DNA of 64,000 nt from Microbacterium esteraromaticum (GCF_016907315.1 NZ_JAFBBS010000001.1:1-64000), one strand, 5' to 3'; shown: positions 27,611 through 40,437, counted from the first letter of the stretch. Notes: generated by a model from the sequence alone, not told the origin. Numbers and translations: made by a program.

Positions 27611-29691
27611 GATCGCTCCTTCACCTTCAGGATGTGCACCGGCTCGGCGAACGCGTCGAGTCGTACGTAGTTGTGGTCGGACCAGGTCCAGACCGCCCCC
27701 GTGAGCAGATCCTCGACCTCGAACGTCTCACCCGGTTCGACGCCCCAGATCGTGGTGTCGAGGTGCACGGTCGTCTCCCGCACGGAATGCGGGTCGACGT
27801 TCGCGACGACGATGACGGTGTCGGCGCGTCCGGTGCCGGTGAAGGCGGCATCCAGATGCTTCGAGTACACGAAAACGGCGTCGTCATCGCTCCAGTGCGC
27901 CGAGAAGTTGCGCAGCTGACCGAGCGCGGGATGCTCGTGCCGAATCTGGTTCAGACGCCGAAGCAGCGGCGCGAGCGATTCGCCGCGCTGCTCTGCGCCG
28001 TCCCAATCCCGGAATTTGTACTCGTACTTCTCGTTGTCGATGTTCTCTTCCGAGCCCGGTCTGGCGACGTTCTCGATCAGCTCGTATCCGGCGTACACGC
28101 CCCAGATCGGCGCCGCCGTGGCGGCGATGCAGGCTCGGATGCGGTAGGCCGCACGCCCGCCGTACTGGAGGTACTCGGTGAGGATGTCGTGGGTGTTCAC
28201 GAACAGGTTCGGCCGCATGTAGTCGCTCGTCTCGTGCGAGATCGACGTCAGGAACTCCTCGAGTTCGGCCTTCGTATTGCGCCACGTGAAGTACGAGTAG
28301 CTCTGCTGGAAGCCGACGGCCGCGAGCGCTCGCATCACAGCGGGCCGGGTGAAGGCCTCGGCGAGGAAGATGACGTCGGGGTCCTGACCGTTGACCTCTG
28401 CGATCAGCCACTCCCAGAACTGCAGCGGCTTCGTGTGCGGATTGTCGACACGGAAGATCTTCACGCCCAGCTTCACCCAGTGCATGACGACCCGGAGCAT
28501 CTCGGCGTAGCTGCCCGAGGGGTCGTTGTCGAAGTTGATCGGGTAGATGTCCTGGTACTTCTTCGGCGGATTCTCGGCGTATGCGATCGTGCCGTCGGGG
28601 AGTGTGGTGAACCACTCCGGGTGCTCTGCCACCCAAGGGTGGTCAGGTGACGCCTGCAGCGCGAGGTCAAGGGCGACCTCGAGCCCCTCCTTCGCCGCAG
28701 CGCGGATGAAGGCGCGAAGATCCTTCTCGGTGCCGAGCTCCGGGTGGATCGCGTCGTGTCCGCCGTCGGGGGAGCCGATCGCGTACGGCGAGCCGGGATC
28801 GCCGGGCTCGGTCGTCAACGTGTTGTTGCGGCCCTTGCGGTTGGTGGCTCCGATCGGATGGATGGGCACGAGGTAGACGACGTCGAAGCCCATCCCGGCG
28901 ACCCCAGGCAGCCGCTTGGCCGCCGTGCGGAACGTGCCGCTCTTGACCGATCCGTCCTTGAGACGCACCGCACCCTCGGAGCGGGGGAAGAACTCGTACC
29001 AGGCGCCGACGCCCGCGAGCGCGCGCTCTACGCGGAGCGGCAGCCAGTCGGTGACAGAGCCGAGCGAGGTCTGCGGCCTGGCCCTGAAGGCGGCACTGAG
29101 CGCTGCGTCGGTCGCGGCGGACCGAAGGGCCGTGGCGTCGGAGGACTTCTGGGCCTTTCGCAGGCTCGTGGCGGCGGCCTTCAGCATCCGGATCTCTGCC
29201 GCGGGCCGATCGGCGTCCTTCGACGCGGCCGACAGCAGCTGCACTCCCAGTGCGCACATGACCGGTACATCGACGCCAGCCACCGCCTTCACGTCGGCGG
29301 CGTGCGCCCAGGTCGCGAAGTCGTCGGAGAAGGCCTCGAAACGGTAGCGCCAGTCGCCCGCGCGGTCGATGGCCACGGTGGTGCGCCACCTGTCTGTGCC
29401 GTCGGCGAGCGCGGTGAGCCGGTGCAGCGTCTCCTCTCCCGTGGGCGAGGAGAGACGCAGGTGCACGCCGATGAGATCGTGACCCTCTCGGAACGAGACG
29501 ACGTCGAACGGCACTGCCTCACCGACGAACGCCTTCGCCGGATAGCCCTGGGGCACGTGCGGTGTGGGCGAGAACAGCGGAATCCTCCCGGCTCTCAGGC
29601 CGGTGCCCACGGTCGTCTCAGCGGCAGGGCGCAGAGGGATCTGTGCGGGGCTTCTCAGGCCCGCAGATTCATGTGCTGTCTGTGCTGCCAC
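27607..29691 (-). CDS. glgE: Alpha-1,4-glucan:maltose-1-phosphate maltosyltransferase
   Basis: Extends alpha-glucan using maltose-1-phosphate, a GH13_3 enzyme found mostly in actinobacteria. The start lies after the glgX stop; GTG 29691 gives 694 residues. Key residues match the Streptomyces enzyme with a constant offset: nucleophile D416 in FRVDNPHTKPLQFWEWL and acid/base E445 in FLAEAFTRP. The N-terminus has GRIPLFSPTPHVPQGYPAKA and FREGHD, typical of GlgE. No clear ribosome site precedes GTG 29691, so the exact start is uncertain. It is coupled to glgB. Confidence 0.94.
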
Positions 29692-29722
29692 ACCTTGAAT
29701 GTACCGCTCTCGCGGGCGTGCG

Positions 29723-31792
29723 TCACTCCACCCGGAAGAGCTGCATCGAGGTGCCGGCGATCGGCAGAACCTCGCCGGGAGCGTACCGCCGCTGCTCTGC
29801 GCGGGGCGCGTCGTCAGCGCTCGACCACAGCGACACGAACTCGGTCGCGCCGGTGAGATCATCGGGCAGGCGGACGTCGATCGGGGCCTCGGTGCCGTGT
29901 ACGATCAGCAGGATGCGGTTGCTCTCGCCATCGTGCGGATCGCTGGTCGCAACGTACTGCAGGGTGCGGTTGCGGGGGTCGTTCCACTGCTCGACCTCCA
30001 TGGTCTCGCCGTTCTGGTCGAACCACTCCATCTCCGAGGCCTCGGGCACGTGCTCGCCGAGCACCGCATAGCGGGCGGGCCGCAGAGCGCGGTTCTCGGC
30101 ACGCAGCCGGGTGAGCAGCGCCACGTGCGCCAGCAGGTCCTTCTGCCACGGCTCGTGGGCCCAGTTCAGCCAGGTCAGCGGAGAGTCGTGGCAATAGGCG
30201 TTGTTGTTGCCCTTCTGAGTGCGTCCGAACTCGTCACCCGCGGTGATCATCGGAATGCCTGCCGACAGCAGCAGGGTGCCCATCAGATTGCGCATGGCCT
30301 TGCGGCGCGCGGCGATGATGGCAGCGTTGTCGGTCTCGCCTTCGACGCCGTGGTTGAACGATCGATTCACGTCGGCGCCGTCGCGGTTCTGCTCACCGTT
30401 GGCCTCGTTGTGCTTGACGTCGTAGGTGACCAGGTCATGAAGCGTGAAGCCGTCATGAGCGGTGACGAAGTTCACGCTCGCCAGGGGTCCGCGCTCCGGC
30501 GAGTAGGTGTTGGCGGACCCCGCCAGACGGTTCGCGAACCCGCCGACGCCGACGGGAGCCGAGGCACGACGCGCGTAGTCGATGTCGCTGAGCCAGAAGT
30601 TGCGTGCACGATCGCGGTAGCGATCGTTCCACTCGCTCCATCCAGCGGGGAAATTGCCCGTCTGCCAGCCGCCGAGGCCGACGTCCCACGGCTCGGCGAT
30701 GATCTTCACATCCTGCAGAGCGGGATCCTCGCTGATGGCGCGCAGGAGCGGGTGCTCGATGTCGTACTCGTGCCCGCTGTTTCGGGCAAGCGCAGTGGCG
30801 AGATCGAATCGGAAGCCGTCGATCTGCATCTCCGTCGCCCAGTAGCGGAGCGAGTCGAGAACGAGGCGCGCCGGCGCGTCGGATGAGGTGTTCAGAGTAT
30901 TGCCGCATCCGGTCGTGTCGACGTAGGCGCCGTCTTCGAGCTGCCGGTAGTACAGCGCGTTGTCGATTCCACGGAAGCTGGATCGCGGGCCGCCGATGCC
31001 TTCTTCGCTGGTGTGGTTGTACACCACGTCGAGGATGACCTCGATGCCTGCCTGATGCAGCAGCTTGACCATGCCCTTGAACTCTGCGAGCACGGCTTCG
31101 GGACCGGAACGGCGTGCCGCCTCGGTCGCGTAGGCGGTGTGCGGGGTGAAGAAGTTCAGGGTGTTGTAGCCCCAGTAGTTGGTGAGGCCGCGCTCGAGCA
31201 GCCGCGGCTCTGGAACGAAGGCGTGCACGGGCAGCAGCTCGACGGTGGTGATTCCGAGTTGCTTCAGGTAGCCGGTCATCGCGGGGTGGGCGAGTCCTGC
31301 ATAGGTGCCGTGCAGGGCCGCGGGAACATCAGGGTGACGCTTGGTGAGTCCCTTGATGTGCCCTTCGTAGATGACTGTCTCATCCATGGGCACGGCCGGC
31401 TTTCGCACGTCGCCCCAGTCGAAGCCATCGGCGATGACGACAGACCGCCACTCCTCGTATCCGTGGCCTTGGGCGAGTCCCCGGGAGTAAGGGTCGAGGA
31501 GCAGCCTCTCGGGGTTGAAGATGTTCCCAGGACCGTGCGGGCCGTCGACCCGCAGCGCGTACCGCGCTCCCGGCTGCAGAAGCTCGGTCGTCACCTGCCA
31601 GATGCCGCCGGTCTGCCGCTCCAGCGGGATGGTCGCCGTCTCCCAGTCGAGATCGTCCTCGTCGAACACGACGAGTTCCATCGACGAGGCGTTCTGCGAC
31701 CAGACGCGCAGAGTTCCGACACCGTCGTGCAGGCGCACGCCGAGGTCGTTGAGGGTGTCGCCGCCGAGAGACGGCGCGGGCAGAGCGGGCAT
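29723..31792 (-). CDS. glgX: Glycogen debranching enzyme GlgX/TreX
   Basis: Cuts alpha-1,6 branches of glycogen. The 689-residue GH13 protein has an N-terminal CBM48 (GVRLHDGVGTLRVWSQNA), then EGHIKGLTKRHPDVP, nucleophile D330 in DGFRFDLATALAR, acid/base E367 in IIAEPWDVG and the NFVTAHDGFTLHDLVTYD stretch. ATG 31792 gives family length; the frame remains open upstream into the divergent cysteine desulfurase but has no coding character there. It heads the glgX-glgE-glgB operon, with a 31-base gap to glgE. Confidence 0.96.
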   Translation of the reverse strand: MPALPAPSLGGDTLNDLGVRLHDGVGTLRVWSQNASSMELVVFDEDDLDWETATIPLERQTGGIWQVTTELLQPGARYALRVDGPHGPGNIFNPERLLLDPYSRGLAQGHGYEEWRSVVIADGFDWGDVRKPAVPMDETVIYEGHIKGLTKRHPDVPAALHGTYAGLAHPAMTGYLKQLGITTVELLPVHAFVPEPRLLERGLTNYWGYNTLNFFTPHTAYATEAARRSGPEAVLAEFKGMVKLLHQAGIEVILDVVYNHTSEEGIGGPRSSFRGIDNALYYRQLEDGAYVDTTGCGNTLNTSSDAPARLVLDSLRYWATEMQIDGFRFDLATALARNSGHEYDIEHPLLRAISEDPALQDVKIIAEPWDVGLGGWQTGNFPAGWSEWNDRYRDRARNFWLSDIDYARRASAPVGVGGFANRLAGSANTYSPERGPLASVNFVTAHDGFTLHDLVTYDVKHNEANGEQNRDGADVNRSFNHGVEGETDNAAIIAARRKAMRNLMGTLLLSAGIPMITAGDEFGRTQKGNNNAYCHDSPLTWLNWAHEPWQKDLLAHVALLTRLRAENRALRPARYAVLGEHVPEASEMEWFDQNGETMEVEQWNDPRNRTLQYVATSDPHDGESNRILLIVHGTEAPIDVRLPDDLTGATEFVSLWSSADDAPRAEQRRYAPGEVLPIAGTSMQLFRVE

Positions 31793-31879
31793 GGGCAACA
31801 GCCTAAACGCGTCGGCGGATCCGCGGTGAATCCGCGTTCCACTGACCCTGGTTCTCAGTCCCGCACCGCGGTGCGGTGG

Positions 31880-31891
31880 GAGGATGGGAGC
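31880..31891 (+). promoter_or_regulatory. Predicted leaderless promoter of the cysteine desulfurase
   Basis: GAGGAT (31880-31885), GGGAGC, then ATG 31892; a 6-base gap. Confidence 0.4.
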
Positions 31892-33046
31892 ATGCGGCAC
31901 TACCTCGACCACGCTGCCACGACGGCGCTGCGCGCCTGCGCGCGCGATGCCTGGCTGTCGGCGTCGGAGATCGTGGGCAACGCGTCGTCGACACATGGTG
32001 CAGGGCAGGACGCGCGCCGGATGCTCGAAGAGTCGCGCGAGCGGGTCGCCGCGGTGCTGGGTTCCGATCCGATCGAGGTGGTGTTCACCTCCGGTGGCAC
32101 CGAGTCGATCAACACGGCCTTGCGGGGTATGTGGGCCGCGAGACGGGAGGGGGCGCACTCGATCGTGCTTCCGGATGCCGAGCACCATGCCACGATCGAC
32201 ACCGTCGCAGCCCTGGCAGAGGAAGGCGCCGAGGTGCGCGCGGTTCCGGTCGACGGGCTCGGACGTATCGACGCCTCCGCCTTCGCCGGTGCTCTGGATG
32301 GCGCTGCGCTGGCGACCGCCCTCATCGCGAACAACGAGGTCGGGACCATCAACCGCGTTGCCGACCTCACCGCCGACAGCGCGAATGCCGGCGTGCCTCT
32401 GCATCTCGACGCCGTCGCGGCGTGCGGCCATCTGCCGTTGTCGTTCCGAGAACTGCGCGGCGATGCGCCGGTCGGGGGCGGGCTGGTGGCGATGAGCATC
32501 GCCGGCCACAAGATCGGTGCTCCCGTCGGCACCGGCGCCCTGGTCGTGGCGCGCAGCGCTCGAATGGCTCCGCTGCTGCGTGGCGGAATGCAGCAGCGAG
32601 GGCTTCGCGCCGGCACGCAGGACATCGCGGGCGCTGCGGCCCTCGCCGCAGCGCTGGAGGAGGCGGAAGCGCAACGCGAAAGCGAGGGCATCCGGCTCGC
32701 AGTCCTGCGGGATCGGCTCATCACCGGCATCCGCCACGCCGTCCCGTCTGCTCAGCTGCTCGGCGATCCGATCGACAGACTGCCCGGCAATGCGCATCTG
32801 CTCTTCCCTGGTGCGGTGGGAGAGAGCCTTCTCTTCCTGCTCGACATGGCAGGGGTGTCGGCCTCGACAGGGTCGGCGTGCCAGGCGGGCGTCGCCGAGC
32901 CGTCGCACGTCGTGATCGCGATGGGACGCAGCGAGCATGAGGCCCGCAGCGTTCTGCGCTTCACGCTGGGCCCGTCATCGAACCGAGCAGATGTCGACGC
33001 GGCGATCGCCGCGATCCCGGATGCTGTGCAGCGGGCCTCACGCTGA
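31892..33046 (+). CDS. Cysteine desulfurase, IscS/NifS class V aminotransferase
   Basis: PLP enzyme that removes sulfur from cysteine and holds it as persulfide. The 384-residue product starts [11 protein letters not shown], has TSGGTESIN near residue 70, PLP lysine K207 in [10 protein letters not shown], and persulfide cysteine C330 in TGSACQAG. The arrangement GSACQ and a mid-length active loop mark the IscS/NifS branch. It lies directly before mnmA, so it most likely supplies sulfur for 2-thiouridine in tRNA (inference from context); Fe-S cluster supply is the alternative. Confidence 0.94.
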   Translation: MRHYLDHAATTALRACARDAWLSASEIVGNASSTHGAGQDARRMLEESRERVAAVLGSDPIEVVFTSGGTESINTALRGMWAARREGAHSIVLPDAEHHATIDTVAALAEEGAEVRAVPVDGLGRIDASAFAGALDGAALATALIANNEVGTINRVADLTADSANAGVPLHLDAVAACGHLPLSFRELRGDAPVGGGLVAMSIAGHKIGAPVGTGALVVARSARMAPLLRGGMQQRGLRAGTQDIAGAAALAAALEEAEAQRESEGIRLAVLRDRLITGIRHAVPSAQLLGDPIDRLPGNAHLLFPGAVGESLLFLLDMAGVSASTGSACQAGVAEPSHVVIAMGRSEHEARSVLRFTLGPSSNRADVDAAIAAIPDAVQRASR

Positions 33047-33071
33047 CGGGACCCGCTCAGGCGCTCGCTCG

Positions 33072-33084
33072 TAGACTGGAGACC
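33072..33084 (+). promoter_or_regulatory. Predicted leaderless promoter of mnmA
   Basis: TAGACT (33072-33077), GGAGACC, then ATG 33085; a 7-base gap would put the first transcribed base on the A of ATG. Confidence 0.55.
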
Positions 33085-34182
33085 ATGCGAGTTCTGGCGG
33101 CGATGAGCGGTGGCGTCGATTCCGCGGTGGCGGCGGCGCGTGCCGTCGACGCCGGCCACGACGTCGTCGGCGTGCATCTCGCGCTGTCGAGGGCGGGCGG
33201 CACTCTGCGCACGGGCAGCAGAGGATGCTGCACGATCGAGGACGCGCTGGACGCGAGGCGCGTGGCCGACCTGCTCGGCATCCCCTTCTACGTCTGGGAC
33301 TTCTCGGAGCGCTTCCGCGACGACGTCATCGACGACTTCATCTCGGAGTACAAGGCCGGCCGCACGCCCAACCCGTGCCTGCGCTGCAACGAGAAGATCA
33401 AGTTCGCCGCTCTCCTCGAGCGCGCCATCGAGCTCGGCTTCGACGCCGTCTGCACCGGCCACTACGCAACGCTCGTCGACGGCTCGGGGGGTCTCGAGCT
33501 GCACAGGGCATCAGACGCCGCGAAGGACCAGTCGTACGTGCTCGGCGTCCTGAACGCCGAGCAGCTCGCGCATACGTACTTCCCCCTCGGTGACACGCCC
33601 TCCAAGGCGCTGGTGCGCGCAGAAGCGGCCGAGCGGGGCATCACTGTCGCCCAGAAGCCGGACAGCCATGACATCTGCTTCATCCCTGACGGCGACACAC
33701 GCGGCTGGCTGGCGGAGAAGGTGGGCACCGCGACGGGCGACATCGTCGACCGCAACGGCGAGGTCGTGGGATCGCACGAGGGTGCGCATGCATTCACCGT
33801 GGGACAGCGGCGAGGTCTGCGGCTCGGCGTGCCCGCAGCCGACGGGAAGCCGCGCTTCGTGCTCGAAGTCCGCCCGGTGTCGAACACGGTCGTCGTCGGC
33901 CCCAAGGAGGCGCTCGCGATCGCGGAGATCGCGGGGGAGCGGTTCTCGTGGGCAGGTGCGGCTCCCGAGGCATCAGAGTTCGCGTGCGAGGTGCAGATCC
34001 GCGCCCATGCCGAGCCCGTTCCCGCTCGCGCGTCCGTGACGGACGACGGCGTGCGCGTCGTGCCGGAGGTCGCGCTCGACGGGGTCGCCCCGGGACAGAG
34101 CGCCGTGATCTACGTCGGCACGCGCGTGCTCGGGCAGTTCACCATCGACACCACCGTGTCAGCAGTGCCCGTCGACGCCTGA
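33085..34182 (+). CDS. mnmA: tRNA-specific 2-thiouridylase MnmA
   Basis: Adds sulfur to U34 of Glu, Gln and Lys tRNAs. The 365-residue product has the ATP pyrophosphatase loop [11 protein letters not shown] (residues 7-17), C98 and C101 in [12 protein letters not shown], and the second catalytic cysteine C198 in [10 protein letters not shown]; these match the E. coli cysteine pair. It follows the cysteine desulfurase by 38 bases, which hold its own leaderless promoter, so sulfur donor and acceptor can be made separately or together. Confidence 0.97.
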   Translation: MRVLAAMSGGVDSAVAAARAVDAGHDVVGVHLALSRAGGTLRTGSRGCCTIEDALDARRVADLLGIPFYVWDFSERFRDDVIDDFISEYKAGRTPNPCLRCNEKIKFAALLERAIELGFDAVCTGHYATLVDGSGGLELHRASDAAKDQSYVLGVLNAEQLAHTYFPLGDTPSKALVRAEAAERGITVAQKPDSHDICFIPDGDTRGWLAEKVGTATGDIVDRNGEVVGSHEGAHAFTVGQRRGLRLGVPAADGKPRFVLEVRPVSNTVVVGPKEALAIAEIAGERFSWAGAAPEASEFACEVQIRAHAEPVPARASVTDDGVRVVPEVALDGVAPGQSAVIYVGTRVLGQFTIDTTVSAVPVDA

Positions 34183-34227
34183 TCCCAGCGCGGCCGTCAA
34201 GCCCCATGGGCTGTCGGTGCCCACTCG

Positions 34228-36558
<2,331 letters not shown>

Positions 36559-36648
36559 CCACGCGCTCGCCACGACGGCCTGCCTCATCTCTCGGGGCGG
36601 GCCGTCGTTCGCGAGGTCGCTTCCGGATTCGCGGGCACTCGGCGGCAC

Positions 36649-36691
36649 GGGCATCCGGAGGTTCGACATCCGGAGGTCCGGGCATCCGGAG
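36649..36691. repeat. Short direct repeats CATCCGGAG in the ligA-deaD gap
   Basis: CATCCGGAG occurs at 36652, 36667 and 36683; the longer GGGCATCCGGAG occurs at 36649 and 36680, 31 bp apart. Each contains the palindrome TCCGGA. The gap 36559-36805 has no gene. Confidence 0.7.
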
Positions 36692-36720
36692 ATCTGGGCA
36701 CTCCGCGCGGAGAAGTGCGC

Positions 36721-36757
36721 TTCACGCGGATGAATTCTCGAGATCCGTCCGCGTGAA
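36721..36757. repeat. Inverted repeat in the ligA-deaD gap
   Basis: TTCACGCGGA (36721-36730) and its exact complement TCCGCGTGAA (36748-36757) flank a 17-base centre holding GAATTC and CTCGAG. It could be a hairpin beside the main terminator or a binding site. Confidence 0.6.
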
Positions 36758-36758
36758 A

Positions 36759-36792
36759 CGCTCATCCCCGCGGCTGGACGCGGGGATGAGCG
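36759..36792. terminator. Bidirectional terminator between ligA and deaD
   Basis: A 14-bp perfect stem (CGCTCATCCCCGCG with its complement) and GCTGGA loop between convergent genes, 13 bases from the deaD stop. Confidence 0.85.
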
Positions 36793-36805
36793 GTGAAGAA
36801 CTGCC

Positions 36806-38695
36806 TCAGCTCTTGTGACGAGGCTTGCGGTCACCGCGATCATCGCGCGAGTATCCGCTGCTGCGGTCGGGGCGTGCGCCGCGATCGTCGCGCGAGTAGC
36901 CACGGCCCCCGCGGTCGTCCCGGCCGCCCCTGTCGTGGCCGGCACGGTCGTCGCGAGGTGCGCGCCGGTTGGGCACGCCGCGGTCAGGGCGGATCTCGAT
37001 CAGCTTGCCCGAGATGCGGGTGTCGCGGAGCTTGTCGAGCACCGACGGATCCATGTTCACCGGGAGCTCGACGATCGAGAAGTCGGGCTTGATGGCGATC
37101 GCGCCGAAGTCGTCGCGGCCGAGCCCGCCCTCGTTCGCCAACGCGCCGACGATCTGGCGCGGCTCGACGCGGTGGCGGCGGCCGACCTCGATGCGGTACG
37201 GCGTGTAGTCACCGCGTCCACGGCGCTCACGCGGTGCACGCTCGCCTCGATCGGCCGAGCGATCGCTGCGCTCGCGAGGAGGACGGTTGTCGCGTTCGAC
37301 AGCTCGCGACAGCTCGTCGTTCTCGGGGTCGAGCAGCAGGGGAGTGTCACCCTGCGCCACGACGGCCAGAGCCGCAGCCACATCGGCCTCGGGCACGTCG
37401 TGGTTGCGCACGTAATGGGCGATGATGTCGCGGAACGCCTCGATGCGACGAGTCTCTTCGAGGGCAGAGGTGATGGCGTCGTCGAAACGCGCGAGACGCG
37501 TGGTGTTGACGTCCTCGGTGGTGGGCAGCTGCATCTGGGCAGGAGCCTGACGCGTCGCCTTCTCGATGTGCTTGAGCAGGTAGCGCTCACGAGGAGTGAT
37601 GAAGCTGATCGCGTCGCCCGTGCGGCCGGCGCGACCCGTTCGGCCGATGCGGTGCACGTACGACTCGGTGTCGGTCGGGATGTCGAAGTTCACGACATGG
37701 CTGATGCGCTCGACGTCGAGACCGCGCGCGGCGACGTCAGTGGCGACGAGGATGTCGAGCTTGCCGTCCTTCAGCTGGTTCACACTGCGCTCGCGCTGCA
37801 CCTGCGGCACGTCGCCGTTGATCGCCGCCGCCGAGTAGCCGCGGGCGCGGAGCTTCTCGGCGAGGGTCTCGGTCTCGTTCTTCGTGCGGACGAAGATGAT
37901 CATCCCGTCGAAGTTCTCGATCTCGAGGATGCGAGTCAGGGCATCGACCTTCTGCGCGTACGAGACGACGAGGTAGCGCTGGGTGATGTTGGTGTTCGTG
38001 GCGGTCTTGGACTTGACCGTGATCTCCTCCGGGTCGCGCAGGTACTGCTGCGCGAGCCGGCGGATGCTGGCGGGCATCGTCGCGGAGAACAGGGCGACCT
38101 GCTTCTCCTCCGGAGTCTGAGCGAGAATCTGCTCGACGTCCTCGGCAAAGCCCATCTTCAGCATCTCGTCGGCCTCGTCGAGCACGAGGTACTTGAGGTC
38201 GGAGAGGTCGAGCGTGCCCTTGGCCAGGTGGTCCATGATGCGCCCGGGGGTGCCGACCACGACATCCACGCCGCGGCGCAGCGCCGACAGCTGCACCCCG
38301 TAGCCCTGGCCGCCGTAGACGGGCAGCACGTGCACGCCCTTCATCTTCGTCGCGTACGCCTCGAACGCCTCGCACACCTGCAGAGCCAGCTCGCGGGTCG
38401 GCGCGAGCACGAGGGCCTGCGGGGTCTTCTGACCTGGCTCCAGACGCTCGAGCACGGGCAGCGCGAACGCCGCGGTCTTGCCGGTGCCCGTCTGCGCCAT
38501 GCCGACCACGTCCCGGCCCTGCAGCAGCGTGGGGATCGTTGCGGCCTGGATCGGCGAAGGGGTCTCGTAGCCGAGATCCTTGATCGCCTTGAGCAGCGAG
38601 CCTGTGATGCCCAGCTCCTCGAATCCGGGAGGCGTCACGCTCTCTTCAGCGGTCTGGGGTGCGTCGGTGGCAGGGGCGATGTCGTCGGCAGTCAC
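36806..38695 (-). CDS. DEAD-box RNA helicase (DeaD/CsdA type)
   Basis: ATP-dependent RNA helicase for ribosome assembly and mRNA decay, often cold-induced. The 629-residue product has the Q motif (FEELGITGSLLKAIKDLGY), Walker A AQTGTGKTAAF, VLDEADEML, SATMP, and VATDVAARGLDVERISHV with HRIGRTGRAGRTG. After residue 430 follows an RNA-binding domain (the RIEVGRRHRVEPRQIVGAL part is the DbpA-like fold) and an Arg/Gly/Asp-rich tail (RGGRDDRGGRGYSRDD) that probably binds RNA or favours condensates. GTG 38695 has a leaderless promoter. Confidence 0.95.
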   Translation of the reverse strand: MTADDIAPATDAPQTAEESVTPPGFEELGITGSLLKAIKDLGYETPSPIQAATIPTLLQGRDVVGMAQTGTGKTAAFALPVLERLEPGQKTPQALVLAPTRELALQVCEAFEAYATKMKGVHVLPVYGGQGYGVQLSALRRGVDVVVGTPGRIMDHLAKGTLDLSDLKYLVLDEADEMLKMGFAEDVEQILAQTPEEKQVALFSATMPASIRRLAQQYLRDPEEITVKSKTATNTNITQRYLVVSYAQKVDALTRILEIENFDGMIIFVRTKNETETLAEKLRARGYSAAAINGDVPQVQRERSVNQLKDGKLDILVATDVAARGLDVERISHVVNFDIPTDTESYVHRIGRTGRAGRTGDAISFITPRERYLLKHIEKATRQAPAQMQLPTTEDVNTTRLARFDDAITSALEETRRIEAFRDIIAHYVRNHDVPEADVAAALAVVAQGDTPLLLDPENDELSRAVERDNRPPRERSDRSADRGERAPRERRGRGDYTPYRIEVGRRHRVEPRQIVGALANEGGLGRDDFGAIAIKPDFSIVELPVNMDPSVLDKLRDTRISGKLIEIRPDRGVPNRRAPRDDRAGHDRGGRDDRGGRGYSRDDRGARPDRSSGYSRDDRGDRKPRHKS

Positions 38696-38707
38696 CTGTC
38701 AACGATA
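38696..38707 (-). promoter_or_regulatory. Predicted leaderless promoter of deaD
   Basis: Minus strand: TATCGT (38702-38707), TGACAG, then GTG 38695; a 6-base gap. Confidence 0.5.
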
Positions 38708-38736
38708 GTGGGTGCGGATGTGAGAGTGCTGGCCGC

Positions 38737-40437
38737 TCAGCTTCCCGAGGTCAGCGCCAGCAGGCGCTCCTTCACCTGGCGGCGCAGCACCTTGCCGATC
38801 AGCGACGTGGGCAGCTCGTCCACGACGAACAGACGACGGGGAACCTTGTACGGCGTGAGGATGCCCCGGGCGAACTCGCGGATCGCCTCGACGTCGACGT
38901 CCTTGCCGTCCTCCACGACGATCGCTGCGACGACCTCCTCGCCGGAGTGGTCGCTGGGCAGGCCGACGACGGCTGCGTCGACGACGTCCGGATGCTGGCG
39001 CAGAGCGCCCTCTACCTCGGTCGGCGCCACGTTGAAGCCACCAGTGATGATGAGCTCCTTGATGCGGTCGACGATGCGCACGAAGCCGCCTTCGTCGATC
39101 GTGACGATGTCGCCGGTGCGGAACCAGCCGTCGACGAAGACCGCCTCGGTCTCTTCGGGCTTGCCGTAGTAGCCGGAGAACACCTGGGGGCCGCGAACGA
39201 TCAGTTCGCCCGCCGAACCCGCCGGCACGTCGACGGTCGGGTTCTCAGGGTCGACGACGCGGCACTCCGTGCCGGGCAGCGGCAGACCGACCGTTCCGGC
39301 GACGCGGTTGCCCGCAACCGGATTCGCCATCAGCACGGGGGAGCACTCGCTCAGACCGTACCCCTCGACGAGGAAGCCGCCTGACGCCTCTTCGAAGGGG
39401 ACCACCAGCTCGTGCGCGAGCGCCATCGCACCCGATATCGCGACCTCGGTGCCGGCGAGCGAAACCCCCTTCTCGTTCGCCGCCGACAGCAGCCGCTCGG
39501 CGATCGGCGGCACGAGCGGCAGGAAGGTCGCCGGGTGCTTCTTCGTGACCTCGAGCACGAGATCGGGGTCGAACTTCGGGAAGAGGACGAGACGCGCTCC
39601 CATCGACATGGCGAACGTGAGGCAGAGGGTGAGGCCGTACGCGTGGAACATCGGCAGCACGGCGTAGACGACGCAGCCGTTGCCTCGGGTGATCGACGGC
39701 ACCCATGCCTGTGCCTGTGCCGCGTTGGCGAGCAGGTTGCGGTGGGTGAGGGAAGCGCCCTTCGGCGTTCCCGTGGTGCCGGAGGTGTACTGGATGATCG
39801 CGAGGTCGTCGGTGCCCGGCCGCCGGTGCGTGGCAGGCAGGGGAGTGGATGCCAGCAGCGATTCCCAGCTGATCGCGCCGCGAACCTTCGCCGTGAGCGC
39901 TTCGCGGGACTCTCTCGCCTTGGCTATGGGCAGCTTCAGCATGAGCTGCGTCATGACCGGCATCGCCTTCGTCACGTCCACGGAGATGAGGCTCGTCAGC
40001 GCCAGGTCGGCGGGGAACGCCTGCACGGTCTCGACGACCTTGCTCCAGACGATCGCGTGCTTCGCCCCGTGATCCTCGAACTGCTTGCGCAGCTCGCGTG
40101 CGGTGTAGAGCGGGTTGTGCTCGACGACGACCGCGCCGAGCCGCAGCACGGCGTAGAACGCGATGATGTGCTGCGGGCAGTTCGGCAGCACGATCGCGAC
40201 GGGATCGCCGGCGCCGACGCCGAGGTCTCGCAGTCCCGCGGCTGCGCGCTCGATGGCATCCTGCATCTCGCGGTAGGTCGTCTCGCGACCGAAGAACTGC
40301 AGCGCGGGGGCATCCGGGTAGTCGCGCACCGATGCCTCGACGATGTCGACCAGCGAACCGGTCACCTCGGGCAGATTCTCCGGAACCCCGTCGGCGTAGC
40401 TTGCGGTCCATGGGCGAGGGGGAACGAACTCGGTCAC
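38737..40437 (-). CDS. Long-chain acyl-CoA ligase, AMP-binding
   Basis: Activates a fatty acid with ATP and CoA through an acyl-AMP. The 566-residue product has the P-loop YTSGTTGTPKGASLTH near residue 215, YGLSECSPV, the adenylate motif GWFRTGDIVTIDEGGFVRIVD (seen as FRTGDI and IVDRIKELIITGG) and the C-terminal lysine in SLIGKVLRR. This matches long-chain FadD-type ligases, though chain length cannot be read from sequence. It is divergent from gatC with overlapping promoters. GTG 40437 is set by TAAGCT 6 bases upstream. Confidence 0.93.
   Translation of the reverse strand: MTEFVPPRPWTASYADGVPENLPEVTGSLVDIVEASVRDYPDAPALQFFGRETTYREMQDAIERAAAGLRDLGVGAGDPVAIVLPNCPQHIIAFYAVLRLGAVVVEHNPLYTARELRKQFEDHGAKHAIVWSKVVETVQAFPADLALTSLISVDVTKAMPVMTQLMLKLPIAKARESREALTAKVRGAISWESLLASTPLPATHRRPGTDDLAIIQYTSGTTGTPKGASLTHRNLLANAAQAQAWVPSITRGNGCVVYAVLPMFHAYGLTLCLTFAMSMGARLVLFPKFDPDLVLEVTKKHPATFLPLVPPIAERLLSAANEKGVSLAGTEVAISGAMALAHELVVPFEEASGGFLVEGYGLSECSPVLMANPVAGNRVAGTVGLPLPGTECRVVDPENPTVDVPAGSAGELIVRGPQVFSGYYGKPEETEAVFVDGWFRTGDIVTIDEGGFVRIVDRIKELIITGGFNVAPTEVEGALRQHPDVVDAAVVGLPSDHSGEEVVAAIVVEDGKDVDVEAIREFARGILTPYKVPRRLFVVDELPTSLIGKVLRRQVKERLLALTSGS

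Noticed and set aside
31013..31891. Upstream extension of the cysteine desulfurase frame
   Set aside because: It lies antisense to glgX; the conserved YLDHAATT start and GAGGAT promoter fix ATG 31892.
31793..32938. Long N-terminal extension of glgX toward 32938
   Set aside because: It lies antisense to the cysteine desulfurase and has no CBM or coding signature; glgX starts normally at 31792.
36649..36691. CATCCGGAG repeats as a CRISPR array
   Set aside because: Units are 9-12 bases with 6-19-base gaps, no cas gene is present and the spacing does not fit CRISPR.
36815..39169. A 784-codon open frame antisense to the DEAD-box helicase
   Set aside because: Low-complexity, motif-free translation; the helicase on the minus strand has all family motifs.
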